DNA of 64,000 bases from Streptomyces werraensis (lineage in GTDB: Bacteria; Actinomycetota; Actinomycetes; Streptomycetales; Streptomycetaceae). The notes under the pieces were generated by a model. It searched no databases and had not been told where the DNA came from. It saw only the letters and a program-made list of their open reading frames with translations. The translations under genes and the position numbers were made by a program. The stretch is taken from contig BNBX01000007.1 of the NCBI GenBank assembly GCA_014656175.1, forward strand, positions 3,447-67,446. The letters are read 5' to 3'. Positions 1-12,006 of this stretch are shown piece after piece. Every line of letters starts with the position of its first letter. Positions within the stretch are counted from its first letter, which is position 1.

Positions 1-52
1 CGCCGCCGGGGTCGTTCGGAGGTCGGGGGCGCGGCGTGCGACGATGTGCGGC

Positions 53-946
53 ATGCCGCAGCAACCCCCCGTTCGGAGCACACCCGCGCGGCCCGCGCGC
101 CCGGACGCGTCCATGTCGTTGATCACCAACGTGATGGACCACAGTCTCGACGACGGCTACGCCGAGGCCGCCGCCCGGAAGCGGAGCGAGGGGACCGCCG
201 GCCTGCCGAGGACCCTGCGGGCGAAGCTCGGTCTGGCCGCCGGGCTCGTCCTCGCCGCGTGCGTGGTCACTGTCGGCGCGGCCCAGGCCCGGGTCGCCGC
301 CCCGGTCGTCGCCAAGGAGCGCGAGGAGCTCATCGACCGTATCGACGAGGCGACCGCGGCCGCCGACCGGCTCGAGGAGAGCGTCGACGAACTGCGTGAG
401 GAAGTCGGCGCACGGCAGCGCGAGGCGCTGCGGGACAGCGGCGGCGACCGGTCGACGCTCCTGGGCATCCTGTCCGGCGCCACGCCCGTCCACGGACCGG
501 GCGTACGGCTCGTGGTGAACGACGCGGAGGACACCGCCGGCGGCGGCGACGGCGACGCCCGCTCCTCGTCCGGTTTCGCCGACACCGGCCGGGTCCGCGA
601 CCGTGACCTCCAGCGGGTGGTCAACGGGCTGTGGGAGTCCGGCGCGGAGGCCGTCTCGATCAACGGGCGGCGGTTGACCGCCCTGTCGGCGATCAGGGCC
701 GCGGGAGACGCGATACTGGTCGACAACAAGCCGCTGGTGCCGCCGTACACGGTCCTGGCGGTGGGGGACGGCGAAGAACTGGGGGACCGGTTCCAGGACA
801 GCGCCGACGGGGTGTACCTGCACGTCCTGCAGGAGAACTACGGCATCCGGACGGCCCTGTCCGTGGAGGACGACGTCCGGCTGCCCGCCGCACCGAGTGT
901 GACCGTACGAACCGCACAGCCGATAACCGAGAAGGGCACATCGTGA
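53..946 (+). CDS. DUF881 family membrane-anchored protein (first copy)
   Basis: This 297-residue protein has a short cytoplasmic N-terminus, one membrane segment at about residues 58-78, a charged coiled-coil stretch (about 88-125) and a C-terminal DUF881 domain, so most of it should face outside the membrane. It is the first gene of the actinobacterial cluster DUF881, small basic protein, DUF881, FHA protein. The function is not established; the neighbours suggest a role near the cell envelope or division. ATG at 53 was chosen because a weak -10-like GACGAT lies 7 bases before it and no Shine-Dalgarno is seen. ATG at 44 and ATG at 113 (MSLITNVMDHSLDD) are alternatives. Its TGA overlaps the GTG of the next gene. 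Confidence 0.85.
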   Translation: MPQQPPVRSTPARPARPDASMSLITNVMDHSLDDGYAEAAARKRSEGTAGLPRTLRAKLGLAAGLVLAACVVTVGAAQARVAAPVVAKEREELIDRIDEATAAADRLEESVDELREEVGARQREALRDSGGDRSTLLGILSGATPVHGPGVRLVVNDAEDTAGGGDGDARSSSGFADTGRVRDRDLQRVVNGLWESGAEAVSINGRRLTALSAIRAAGDAILVDNKPLVPPYTVLAVGDGEELGDRFQDSADGVYLHVLQENYGIRTALSVEDDVRLPAAPSVTVRTAQPITEKGTS

Positions 947-1275
947 TCGCCGTACTGGGCCTCATTGTGGGAGTGGTGGCCGGCCTGTTGGTCCGGCCCG
1001 AGGTGCCGGCGGTCGTCGAGCCCTACTTGCCGATCGCCGTCGTCGCCGCGCTGGACGCCGTGTTCGGCGGTCTGCGGGCCATGCTCGACGGGATCTTCGA
1101 CGACAAGGTCTTCGTGGTGTCGTTCCTGTCGAACGTAGTCGTGGCCGCGCTGATCGTGTTCCTCGGCGACAAGCTGGGCGTCGGGGCGCAGCTGTCCACG
1201 GGTGTGGTGGTCGTCCTCGGCATCCGCATCTTCTCCAACGCCGCGGCGATCCGCCGCCACGTGTTCCGGGCGTGA
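943..1275 (+). CDS. sbp: Small basic protein, DUF1290 (Sbp) family
   Basis: A 110-residue integral membrane protein of the DUF1290/Sbp family. It has hydrophobic segments at the N-terminus (MIAVLGLIVGVVAGLLV) and in the middle and C-terminal part, and a basic tail (RRHVFRA). The family is conserved beside division and envelope genes in Gram-positives, but the molecular role is unknown. The GTG start at 943 overlaps the stop of the upstream DUF881 gene by four bases, so the two are very likely translationally coupled. The two flanking DUF881 proteins may be partners; that is inference from synteny. Confidence 0.88.
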   Translation: MIAVLGLIVGVVAGLLVRPEVPAVVEPYLPIAVVAALDAVFGGLRAMLDGIFDDKVFVVSFLSNVVVAALIVFLGDKLGVGAQLSTGVVVVLGIRIFSNAAAIRRHVFRA

Positions 1276-1280
1276 GGCCG

Positions 1281-2309
1281 ATGAACGAGCGCGAACAGCC
1301 AGAGACGACGCGCCCGGCGGTCACGCCGCCGCGGGCCGCCCCCGACACGCCCGCGTCCACCCCGGACAGGCCCTCGTCCACACCCGGGGCGGCGCCGCGC
1401 CCCGGGCTGCGCCGGGAACTGCCCGCGGAAGTGCCCCCGGCCGCCCCGCGGACCGCGTCCGAGAGGACCGGTGGAAGCGAGGCTCCCCGCCAGGCTTACA
1501 CGCCCCATGTCTCTCCGCGGTCCCAGATGCCCCGTGGGCCGCAGGAGTCCGGGACGCCCGCCGCCGACGAGCCGGGTGAGCCCGAGCTGACCGGACGGCG
1601 GCGGCTCGTCAACGGGCTGTGGCCGCCGCGCGTGACGCGAGCGCAACTGATCGTCGCCCTGCTGCTGTTCGGCCTCGGCTTCGGTCTCGCCGTGCAGGTC
1701 GCCTCCACCAGCGACACCGACAGCGCGCTCCGTGGCGCACGCCAGGAAGATCTTGTGCGCATCCTCGATGAACTCGACGACCGGACCGAGCGTCTTGAAG
1801 ACGAGAAACAGGGTCTCGAGAAGCAGCGGGAGGAGCTGGAGAACAGCTCCGACCAGGCCGAGGAGGCGCGCAGGCAGACGATCGAGAAGGAACGGCAACT
1901 CGGTGTCCTGGCGGGCACCGTGGCCGCGCAGGGGCCCGGCATCGAGATGACCATCGAGGACACGAAGGGGACGGTCGAGTCGGACATGCTGCTCGACGCC
2001 GTTCAGGAGCTGCGCGCCGCGGGCGCGGAGGCGATCCAGGTGAACGGGGTGCGGGTGGTGGCCGGCACGTATCTGTCGGACGTGGACGGCGGAGTCTCCG
2101 TGGACGGGAACAAGATCAAGTCCCCGTATCGTTTCAAGGTCATCGGCAAGCCGCAGGACCTGGAACCGGCGCTCAACATCCCCGGAGGCGTGGTGCAGAC
2201 GCTCGAGAAGGAACAGGCCACCGTTACCGTGGAGCGGTCGGACAAGATCGTTGTGGACGCCTTGCGAGCGCCGAAGCGGCCTGACTACGCTCGGTCGTCC
2301 TCCCGGTGA
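1281..2309 (+). CDS. DUF881 family membrane-anchored protein (second copy)
   Basis: A 342-residue protein with a long Pro/Ala-rich low-complexity N-terminus (about residues 1-105), a transmembrane helix at about 120-140, a strongly charged coiled coil (about 155-205) and a DUF881 domain to the end. It is a paralogue of the gene at 53, and the pair flanking the small basic protein is the usual arrangement. The ATG at 1281 is preceded by GAGG at four bases. The GTG at 1272, which overlaps the previous stop, would add three residues. About 190 bases separate it from the FHA gene, and I see no clear terminator there. Confidence 0.86.
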   Translation: MNEREQPETTRPAVTPPRAAPDTPASTPDRPSSTPGAAPRPGLRRELPAEVPPAAPRTASERTGGSEAPRQAYTPHVSPRSQMPRGPQESGTPAADEPGEPELTGRRRLVNGLWPPRVTRAQLIVALLLFGLGFGLAVQVASTSDTDSALRGARQEDLVRILDELDDRTERLEDEKQGLEKQREELENSSDQAEEARRQTIEKERQLGVLAGTVAAQGPGIEMTIEDTKGTVESDMLLDAVQELRAAGAEAIQVNGVRVVAGTYLSDVDGGVSVDGNKIKSPYRFKVIGKPQDLEPALNIPGGVVQTLEKEQATVTVERSDKIVVDALRAPKRPDYARSSSR

Positions 2310-2499
2310 ACCGGGGGTGCATGGGGGTTGTCCGGCCAGGGCATGAGGTTGCGGGGGGTCGGCGCACCGAATGGGTGGTGCGTGGTGGAAACTGTCTGGC
2401 GGAGGCGGACGTTGTGAAGATGTCCGGGTCGGCCAATGTGTTCAGTCAGGGTTCGTCCTGCCCCACGGGCGGGTCTGTTTCGGTCAAGGGGAATCGCCC

Positions 2500-3294
2500 G
2501 TGAAGTTGTTTGGGAAGTTGTTCGGCAAGAGCGCGCGGCGAGAGGACGGCGACAGCGCGACCGCTCGTCACCGCGCGCAGCCCGGTGCGGAAGGTCAGCG
2601 TCCGCTGTTCCGGGACGAGACGGGCGGGGCCTCCGTTGACCCTGCGCGGTCGGGCGGCATAGGTTCTGGGCAGCCGTCGAGCCCAGGTGCGGGCGGAGGT
2701 CACTCCGGTCCGTACGCGTCCTATGCCCCCGGCGGGCAGCCGCGGCAGGAGGATCCGTCCATGGCCCTGGTGTGTTCCAGGTGCGGCAACCGCAACGCGG
2801 AGAACAGCCGCTTCTGTTCGAACTGCGGTGCGCCGCTGAAGCCGGGCGTCACCCCGGAGCGCCCTTCCGAGACGACGTCCACGATCTCCATCTCCGGCCT
2901 CGAGGCCTACGACTCCGAGGCCACCGGCCAGCACCAGGTGCCGGCGCTCTCCCCTGAGGCGCAGGCGGCCGTCGACGCGCTGCCCGTGGGCTCCGCCCTG
3001 CTGGTCGTGCGCCGCGGTCCGAACTCGGGCAGCCGTTTCCTGCTGGACGGCGACCTGACCACGGCCGGGCGTCACCCGCAGAGCGACATCTTCCTCGACG
3101 ACGTGACGGTCTCCCGGCGCCATGTGGAGTTCCGCCGCAGCCCGGACGGCTCGTTCACGGTCGCCGACGTCGGCAGCCTCAACGGCACCTACGTCAACCG
3201 CGAGCGGATCGACCAGGTCGCCCTGTCCAACGGCGACGAGGTGCAGATCGGCAAGTACCGGCTGGTCTTCTACGCGAGCCAGCAGAACTACTGA
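2500..3294 (+). CDS. garA: FHA domain protein, GarA/OdhI type with zinc ribbon
   Basis: A 264-residue forkhead-associated protein, homologous to mycobacterial GarA and corynebacterial OdhI. In those bacteria GarA/OdhI inhibits 2-oxoglutarate-handling enzymes until Ser/Thr kinases phosphorylate it. The FHA domain (about 168-264) contains TAGRHPQSDIFLDD, SRRH and SLNGTYVN. Before it lies ETTSTISI (about 122), matching the ETTS phosphorylation segment of GarA. A CxxC...CxxC zinc ribbon (CSRCGN...FCSNCG, about 91-112) and a long Gly/Pro-rich N-terminus make it larger than the roughly 160-residue mycobacterial protein. The GTG at 2500 follows AAGGGG by eight bases; upstream frames look non-coding. 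Confidence 0.9.
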   Translation: MKLFGKLFGKSARREDGDSATARHRAQPGAEGQRPLFRDETGGASVDPARSGGIGSGQPSSPGAGGGHSGPYASYAPGGQPRQEDPSMALVCSRCGNRNAENSRFCSNCGAPLKPGVTPERPSETTSTISISGLEAYDSEATGQHQVPALSPEAQAAVDALPVGSALLVVRRGPNSGSRFLLDGDLTTAGRHPQSDIFLDDVTVSRRHVEFRRSPDGSFTVADVGSLNGTYVNRERIDQVALSNGDEVQIGKYRLVFYASQQNY

Positions 3295-3333
3295 CAGCCC
3301 CCGGCCGCGGTCCGGGGACTCCAGGAAGGGTCG

Positions 3334-4077
3334 ATGGTGCAGACACCGAGCGGCGGCGCCGGCCACGGCGCCGCCGTCACGGACACCGGACTGCTGAGCA
3401 TCGGTGCGGTGCTGAACGTGCTGCGCGAGGAGTTCCCCGAGGTCACCATCTCCAAGATCCGCTTCCTGGAGTCGGAGGGGCTCGTCGAGCCGCGCCGCAC
3501 CCCGTCGGGGTACCGGAAGTTCAGCGCCGAGGACGTGGAACGCCTCGGCCATGTGCTGCGCATGCAGCGCGACCACTACCTGCCGCTCAAGGTGATCCGG
3601 GAGCACCTGGCTGCCATGGAGCGCGGCGAGGCCCTGCCCCTGCCGGCGCTGAGCCGTCCGGGTGACGGCGAGGACCCCGCCGACTGCGGCGCCCCGGAGA
3701 CACCCGCCGCCGCCCGCATCGGCCGCATCCAGCTGCTCGCCGCCGCGGGCGTGGACGAGCAGCGGCTCGCCGAGTGGGAGTCGTACGGACTGCTCGTCCC
3801 GGTCGGGGACGGGGTGTATGAGGCGGAGGCGGTCACCGTCGCCGGGCTCCTCACGGAACTGGGGCGGTACGGGATCGAGCCCCGCCATCTGCGCGCCATG
3901 AAGGCGGCCGCCGAGCGGGAGGCCGGGCTGGTGGAGCAGGTCGTCGCGCCGCTGCGGCGCCACCGCAACCCGCAGACCAGGGCGCACGCCGAGGACCGCA
4001 CCAGGGAACTGGCCGGTCTGACCATGAAGCTGCACGCGGCGCTGGTGCGGTCGGCGCTCGGGGTGCGGCTGCCCTGA
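3334..4077 (+). CDS. ftsR: MerR-type regulator, FtsR family
   Basis: A 247-residue DNA-binding protein with a MerR-type winged helix at the N-terminus: LLSIGAVLNVLREEFPEV, then a wing with RTPSGYRKFS. It is the positional and sequence counterpart of mycobacterial Rv1828 and corynebacterial FtsR, an activator of ftsZ. No metal-binding cysteines of the classical MerR type are visible, so it is unlikely to be a metal sensor. AGGAAGG stands just before the ATG. It sits 39 bases downstream of the FHA gene and is probably cotranscribed with it. Confidence 0.86.
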   Translation: MVQTPSGGAGHGAAVTDTGLLSIGAVLNVLREEFPEVTISKIRFLESEGLVEPRRTPSGYRKFSAEDVERLGHVLRMQRDHYLPLKVIREHLAAMERGEALPLPALSRPGDGEDPADCGAPETPAAARIGRIQLLAAAGVDEQRLAEWESYGLLVPVGDGVYEAEAVTVAGLLTELGRYGIEPRHLRAMKAAAEREAGLVEQVVAPLRRHRNPQTRAHAEDRTRELAGLTMKLHAALVRSALGVRLP

Positions 4078-4180
4078 GGAGGACCTCGAGACCTCCGGGG
4101 AACAGCACGGCGCGGCCGGATCGGCCACCCGATCCCGGCCCGACTACCCAAACGTCCCGGGCACGGCCTAGGGTTGCTGT

Positions 4181-4654
4181 GTGAACGAGCTCGATGTCGT
4201 AGGTGTCCGGGTCGAAATGCCCTCCAACCAACCGATCGTGCTGTTGCGTGAAGTGGGCGGCGACCGCTACCTCCCCATCTGGATCGGCCCCGGGGAGGCG
4301 ACGGCCATCGCCTTCGCCCAGCAGGGCATGGCGCCCGCACGGCCGCTGACCCACGACCTGTTCAAGGACGTGCTGGAGGCCGTGGGACAGGAGCTCACGG
4401 AAGTGCGCATCACCGACCTGCGGGAAGGCGTGTTCTACGCCGAGCTGGTCTTCGCCAGCGGTGTCGAGGTGAGCGCCCGTCCCTCCGACGCCATAGCACT
4501 GGCCCTGCGTACGGGAACGCCGATCTACGGAAGCGACACGGTGCTGGACGACGCCGGCATCGCGATTCCGGACGAGCAGGAGGACGAGGTGGAGAAATTC
4601 CGCGAGTTCCTCGACCAGATCTCGCCCGAGGACTTCGGGACCAGCAACCAGTGA
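4181..4654 (+). CDS. Bifunctional nuclease family protein (DUF151)
   Basis: A 157-residue DUF151/BFN domain protein (MNELDVVGVRVEMPSNQP, YLPIWIGPGEATAIA, RPSDAIALALR). Plant members of the family are reported to have nuclease activity; the bacterial role is not defined. The C-terminus is acidic (DEQEDEVEKFREF). It lies between the two MerR-type genes, as in mycobacteria (Rv1828-Rv1829-Rv1830). A TAGGGT hexamer ends six bases before the GTG start, so the mRNA may be leaderless and the gene may have its own promoter. Confidence 0.88.
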   Translation: MNELDVVGVRVEMPSNQPIVLLREVGGDRYLPIWIGPGEATAIAFAQQGMAPARPLTHDLFKDVLEAVGQELTEVRITDLREGVFYAELVFASGVEVSARPSDAIALALRTGTPIYGSDTVLDDAGIAIPDEQEDEVEKFREFLDQISPEDFGTSNQ

Positions 4655-4756
4655 GCCGTTTCCCGGGGCCTCGGCGCCGGTCGCGGGCCGCGCCGAGGAC
4701 ATTCGGCTAGCCTTTCCCCGGGACGGGGCACGGGAAACCACTCTCAGGGTGATTAT

Positions 4757-4812
4757 CACTCGGCGTGCCGAGTGTGGCGATCGTTGACGCACCCTTGGTG
4801 ACTGCCTACCGT
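4757..4812 (+). promoter_or_regulatory. Vegetative-type promoter with adjacent palindrome
   Basis: TTGACG (4784-4789) and TACCGT (4807-4812) are separated by exactly 17 bases, an excellent match to a main-sigma (HrdB-type) promoter reading towards the MerR gene. Just upstream, CACTCGGC-GT-GCCGAGTG (4757-4774) is an 8+8 inverted repeat that could be an operator or the end of the upstream transcript. The predicted start of transcription, near 4819, is about 24 bases before the GTG start. Confidence 0.7.
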
Positions 4813-4842
4813 CGAGGAGGCAGGTCAAGGACGGAGGTCGGC

Positions 4843-5526
<684 letters not shown>

Positions 5527-5591
5527 GTCCGCGCCGCGCGGGGCCCGGCCCGACGAGGACGTTGTCAGTGGCGTAGGGCAGCATCGAAGAT

Positions 5592-6998
5592 GTGAGATCC
5601 GCTCCCACGATCCTGCATCTCGACATGGATGCCTTCTACGCCTCGGTGGAGCAGGCGTCCAAGCCGAGTCTGCGCGGCAAGGCCGTGATCGTGGGCGGAC
5701 TCGGGCCCCGAGGCGTGGTCGCCACCGCCTCCTACGAGGCGCGTGTGCTGGGTGTGCACTCCGCGATGCCCATGTCCCAGGCCCGGCGGCTCGCGCCGAA
5801 CGCCGCGTATCTGGTGCCCCGGTTCCCGCTGTACCGCTCGATCAGCGACCAGGTGATGGCACTGCTGCGCGCCCTCTCGCCCCTGGTGGAGCCGCTCAGC
5901 CTCGACGAGGCGTTCGTCGACCTGGAGGCCGGCGGCACGGCGTGGGACGAGCGGTCGGCGCGGCTGACCGGCGCGAAGCTGCGCGCGGACATCCGCGCGG
6001 TCACCGGTCTGACCGGCTCCGTGGGGCTGGCCGCCTCCAAGATGCTGGCGAAGATCGCGTCGGAGCAGGCGAAGCCGGACGGACTGGTCGTCATCGAGCC
6101 CGGCACCGAGCGGGCGATGCTCGAACCGATGCCGGTGCGGACCCTTCCCGGCGTCGGGCCCGCCACCGGCGACCATCTGCGGCGGGCCGGAATCCACACG
6201 GTCGGCGAGATCGCCGAGGCGGGCGAGGACGAGCTGGTGCGGTTGCTGGGCAAGGCCCACGGACACGCGCTGTACGCGATGGCGCTGGCCCGGGACGACC
6301 GGCCCGTCGTCGCCGAGCGCGAGACCAAGTCGGTGTCCGTCGAGGACACGTACGACGTGGACATCCACGACCGGGTGCGGGTCGGCCTGGAGGTGCAGCG
6401 GCTCGCCGACCGCTGCGTGCGCCGGCTGCGGGGGGCGGGGCTGTCCGGACGCACGATCGTGCTGAAGGTACGGCGGTACGACTTCTCCACGCTGACCCGC
6501 TCCGAGACGCTGCGCGGCCCCACCGACGACCCGGCCGTCGTCCGGGAGGCGGCGGCGCGGCTGCTGGACTCGGTGGACACCACGGGCGGCGTACGGCTGC
6601 TCGGCGTCGGCGTCAGCGGGCTGGCCGACTACACGCAGGAGGACCTGTTCGCCCAGGCGGCGGGCGGTGCGGGGGAGGAGGTCGCCGAGGGCGAGGAGTC
6701 CGAGCCCGCGCCCGAACCGCGTCCGGAGGCCCCGGTGGAGCGGCGCTGGCCCGCGGGCCACGACGTCCGGCACACCGAGTACGGGCACGGATGGGTGCAG
6801 GGCAGCGGATTGGGCCGCGTGACGGTCCGCTTCGAGACACCCGGCTCGGCGCCGGGCCGGGTGAAGACGTTCCGCGTCGACGACCCGGCGCTGGAAGCAG
6901 CGGATCCGCTGCCGCTGGTGGAGGCGCCGCCGGCCCTGCCCGAGCCGATGGGACCCCCGGAGATGCTGCCTCCTCCGCCCCGGCCACTGGAAGCCTGA
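5592..6998 (+). CDS. dinB: DNA polymerase IV (Y-family)
   Basis: A 468-residue translesion DNA polymerase. The palm carries the catalytic motifs ILHLDMDAFYASVEQ near the start and SLDEAFVDLE. A helix-hairpin-helix (TLPGVGPATGDHLRRAG) and the little-finger domain (SVSVEDTYDVD onwards) follow. The C-terminal 100 residues are acidic and proline-rich, longer than in E. coli DinB. No canonical beta-clamp peptide is obvious to me in that tail. I see no LexA-type GAAC-N4-GTTC site upstream, so SOS control is not supported. Start GTG at 5592. Confidence 0.93.
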   Translation: MRSAPTILHLDMDAFYASVEQASKPSLRGKAVIVGGLGPRGVVATASYEARVLGVHSAMPMSQARRLAPNAAYLVPRFPLYRSISDQVMALLRALSPLVEPLSLDEAFVDLEAGGTAWDERSARLTGAKLRADIRAVTGLTGSVGLAASKMLAKIASEQAKPDGLVVIEPGTERAMLEPMPVRTLPGVGPATGDHLRRAGIHTVGEIAEAGEDELVRLLGKAHGHALYAMALARDDRPVVAERETKSVSVEDTYDVDIHDRVRVGLEVQRLADRCVRRLRGAGLSGRTIVLKVRRYDFSTLTRSETLRGPTDDPAVVREAAARLLDSVDTTGGVRLLGVGVSGLADYTQEDLFAQAAGGAGEEVAEGEESEPAPEPRPEAPVERRWPAGHDVRHTEYGHGWVQGSGLGRVTVRFETPGSAPGRVKTFRVDDPALEAADPLPLVEAPPALPEPMGPPEMLPPPPRPLEA

Positions 6999-7231
6999 CG
7001 GCGCGGGCCGGGCCCGCGCCGGGAACCCGTTGCTGCGGTGGGGCGCCCGGCGTGCCCGTGCAGGCGGTCCCGGCTCGCCGCGTGCGAGACGGTCCCACCG
7101 CGCAGGCTGCGCCGTGGCGGCTCGCCGTGAGACACGGCCCGAGGGAGCCGCGCCGGTCCTGCGAAGCGCCGCGGGCCGGTCCCGGGTTTGTGGGGCGGAC
7201 GCACCTGAGGGACCGTGGCCCCCCGGGGGTG

Positions 7232-7606
7232 TCAGGTGTGTTCCTCCTGGCCCGCCAGCTTGCCGAAGTCGCGGTCCGGGAGCGGGGGAGGGGAGCCCAC
7301 GTCCAGGCCGTAGTGGTGGTACAGCTGGAGCTCCTGCTCCGGGGACAGATGGCGGCCGACGCCGAAGTCCGGCGCGTCCTTGATGAGAGTCCGTTCGAAC
7401 GGCACGTGCAGGGCCCCGTCGATCAGCTCGCTGGGTTCCAGGGGCACGAAGGCGTCCCGGCTGAACAGGCCGGTGCGTATCGCCGCCCACTCCGGCACGC
7501 CGGTGGCGTCGTCGAGGTAGACCTCGTCGATCGTGCCGATGCGGGTGCCGTTGCGGTCGTAGGCCTTGCGGCCGATGAGGTGACGCGGGTCGATGTCGGT
7601 CTGCAC
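7232..7606 (-). CDS. PRC-barrel domain protein
   Basis: A 124-residue protein with an N-terminal PRC-barrel (DPRHLIGRKAYDRNGTRIG, IDEVYLDDATG, PFERTLIKDAP) and a short acidic tail. PRC-barrels occur in RNA-processing factors and photosynthetic proteins, and as small stand-alone proteins of unknown role in Streptomyces. The GTG start at 7606 follows GGAGGG closely. It is convergent with dinB, and divergent from the riboswitch-gcvP unit about 120 bases away. Confidence 0.82.
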   Translation of the reverse strand: MQTDIDPRHLIGRKAYDRNGTRIGTIDEVYLDDATGVPEWAAIRTGLFSRDAFVPLEPSELIDGALHVPFERTLIKDAPDFGVGRHLSPEQELQLYHHYGLDVGSPPPLPDRDFGKLAGQEEHT

Positions 7607-7726
7607 GGGCCCTCCACTCGTAGCAAACTCATCCGATAGCACTACAGAAAGGCACAATCCGCGGAACGGCCACTCGAAGGCGGGGGTCCGAACCTCGCTG
7701 GTACGCTGGCAACGGCCGCTGACCCC

Positions 7727-7918
7727 GTGCGGGAGAGTCCTCCAGGCACCACCGGAGGCGCCGAAGGAGCAAATCCTCCCCGGAATCTCTCAGGCACACG
7801 TACCGCACGGACGAGGTCACTCTGGAAAGCAGGGCGGGTGTCGACGGCTTCCGCTCTCACCGACGGTGAAAACCGGACCGCCAGCGGCGTCCCGGTGAAA
7901 CTCTCAGGTTGAGATGAC
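7727..7918 (+). ncRNA. Tandem glycine riboswitch
   Basis: Two consecutive glycine aptamers precede gcvP. Aptamer I (7727-7808) has outer stem GTGCGG/CCGCAC, the conserved GGGAGAGTCCTC, CGCCGAAGGAGCAA and CTCTCAGGC. Aptamer II (about 7811-7918) has CTCTGGAAAGC, CTCACCGACGGTGAAA and CTCTCAGG, closed by GTCA (7816-7819) with TGAC (7915-7918). These match the known tandem glycine riboswitch, which turns on glycine cleavage genes when glycine is plentiful. About 70 bases remain before the ATG for the expression platform; which form (terminator or start-site occlusion) is not clear by eye. Confidence 0.95.
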
Positions 7919-7989
7919 AGAGGGGGAGGCCGTCCGGGCACCTGCGCCGTGGTGCCCCTCGAAGGTCGTCGGACCAGGAGGCCTCCTCA

Positions 7990-10875
<2,886 letters not shown>

Positions 10876-10891
10876 CCCGCCGGCAAGTGAA

Positions 10892-10924
10892 GGGGCCCCG
10901 CCCGGGCGAACCGGGCGGGGCCCC
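10892..10924. terminator. Bidirectional terminator between gcvP and modC
   Basis: A perfect 14-bp stem, GGGGCCCCGCCCGG with CCGGGCGGGGCCCC, and a GCGAA loop. It lies 16 bases after the gcvP stop and 20 bases from the modC stop on the other strand, so it probably serves both. Confidence 0.88.
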
Positions 10925-10944
10925 TGGGCGTCTCCTGGGGTGCG

Positions 10945-12003
10945 TCAGGCGGGGTAGGCGTGTGTCTGCGTCGCCTTCACCGCCGCCCAGACGGGCGCGC
11001 CCGGGTGCAGGCCCAGTTCGGCCACGGCCACGGCGGTGAGGTCGGCGGCCAGGGGCAGTTCGCCGGTCAGCTCCACGCGGATCTGGTCGCCGTGGCTCTC
11101 CAGCCCCGCCACCTCGCAGCGCCACAGATTGCGCGCGCTGGAGCCGGTGGGCCGGTCCCGGTACAGGGTGACCGCGCCGGGAGGGAACGCGACGAACGCG
11201 GGCCCGGACAGGTCCTCCGTGGTGCTCACCTTGGGTCCCGCGTCGAGCCGTACCGTGTGGCCGTCCGCCCGGCCGCGGTAGAGGTTCAGGCCGACGAGCT
11301 GGGCGATGTAGTCGGTGCGCGGGTGGCGGGCGATGTCGGCGGGCGCGCCCTCCTGCACCACGCGGCCGCGCTCCACGACGACCAGCCGGTCCGCGAGCAC
11401 CATCGCGTCCAGCGGGTCATGCGTGACCAGGACCGCGACGGCCTCGAAGTCGGCCAGGTGGCGGCGCAGTTGCGCCCGGACCTCGAGGCGGGTGCGGGCG
11501 TCGAGGGCGGCGAGGGGCTCGTCCAGGAGCAGCAGGCGCGGGTCGGTGGCCAGGGCGCGGGCGAGCGCCACGCGCTGGGCCTGGCCGCCGGAGAGCCGCT
11601 TGGGTTTGGCGCCCACGTGCTCGGCCAGCCCCATCCTCTCCAGCCACGCGGCGGCACGTGCACGGGCCTCGCTCCTGCCGGCGCCGCGGCAGCGCGGGCC
11701 GAACGCCACGTTGTCGAGGGCGGTGAGGTGCGGGAAGAGCAGGTAGTCCTGGAAGACGACGCCCACCGGACGCGACTCGGGCGGGGTACGGGCGAGGTCC
11801 GCGCCGTCCAGGCGCAGATGGCCGTCGGTGAGGGGCGCGAGTCCTGCCAGGGCCCGCAGGGCGGTGGTCTTGCCCGCCCCGTTCGGGCCGAGCAGGGCGA
11901 CCACGTCACCGGGCGCGGCCGACAGCGCGACGTCGAGGCGGAAGGAGCCGTGTTCGACGACGAGGCGGGCGTCCAGGCCCTGGGACGGCGGGTGTCTCGT
12001 CAT
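10945..12003 (-). CDS. modC: Molybdate ABC transporter ATP-binding protein
   Basis: A 352-residue ATPase energising molybdate import. Visible motifs are Walker A LLGPNGAGKTTALRALAG, signature LSGGQAQRVALARALA, Walker B LLLLDEPL and the H-loop VLVTHD. The C-terminal 110 residues form a TOBE-type extension, typical of ModC and related importers. It follows modB by three bases and is the last gene of modABC. Sulfate or other oxyanion import is possible, but the neighbouring MerR/TOBE gene favours molybdate. Confidence 0.92.
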   Translation of the reverse strand: MTRHPPSQGLDARLVVEHGSFRLDVALSAAPGDVVALLGPNGAGKTTALRALAGLAPLTDGHLRLDGADLARTPPESRPVGVVFQDYLLFPHLTALDNVAFGPRCRGAGRSEARARAAAWLERMGLAEHVGAKPKRLSGGQAQRVALARALATDPRLLLLDEPLAALDARTRLEVRAQLRRHLADFEAVAVLVTHDPLDAMVLADRLVVVERGRVVQEGAPADIARHPRTDYIAQLVGLNLYRGRADGHTVRLDAGPKVSTTEDLSGPAFVAFPPGAVTLYRDRPTGSSARNLWRCEVAGLESHGDQIRVELTGELPLAADLTAVAVAELGLHPGAPVWAAVKATQTHAYPA

Positions 12004-12006
12004 GGG

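Noticed and set aside
2446..4128. 560-codon open frame on the - strand across the FHA and FtsR genes
   Set aside because: It is antisense to two well-supported conserved genes, has Gly/Arg/His-rich nonsense composition and no ribosome site.
5527..5591. LexA box before dinB
   Set aside because: No GAAC-N4-GTTC-type sequence is present in the gap.
5565..7490. 641-codon - strand frame across dinB
   Set aside because: Antisense to a complete DNA polymerase IV; no motif or start signal.
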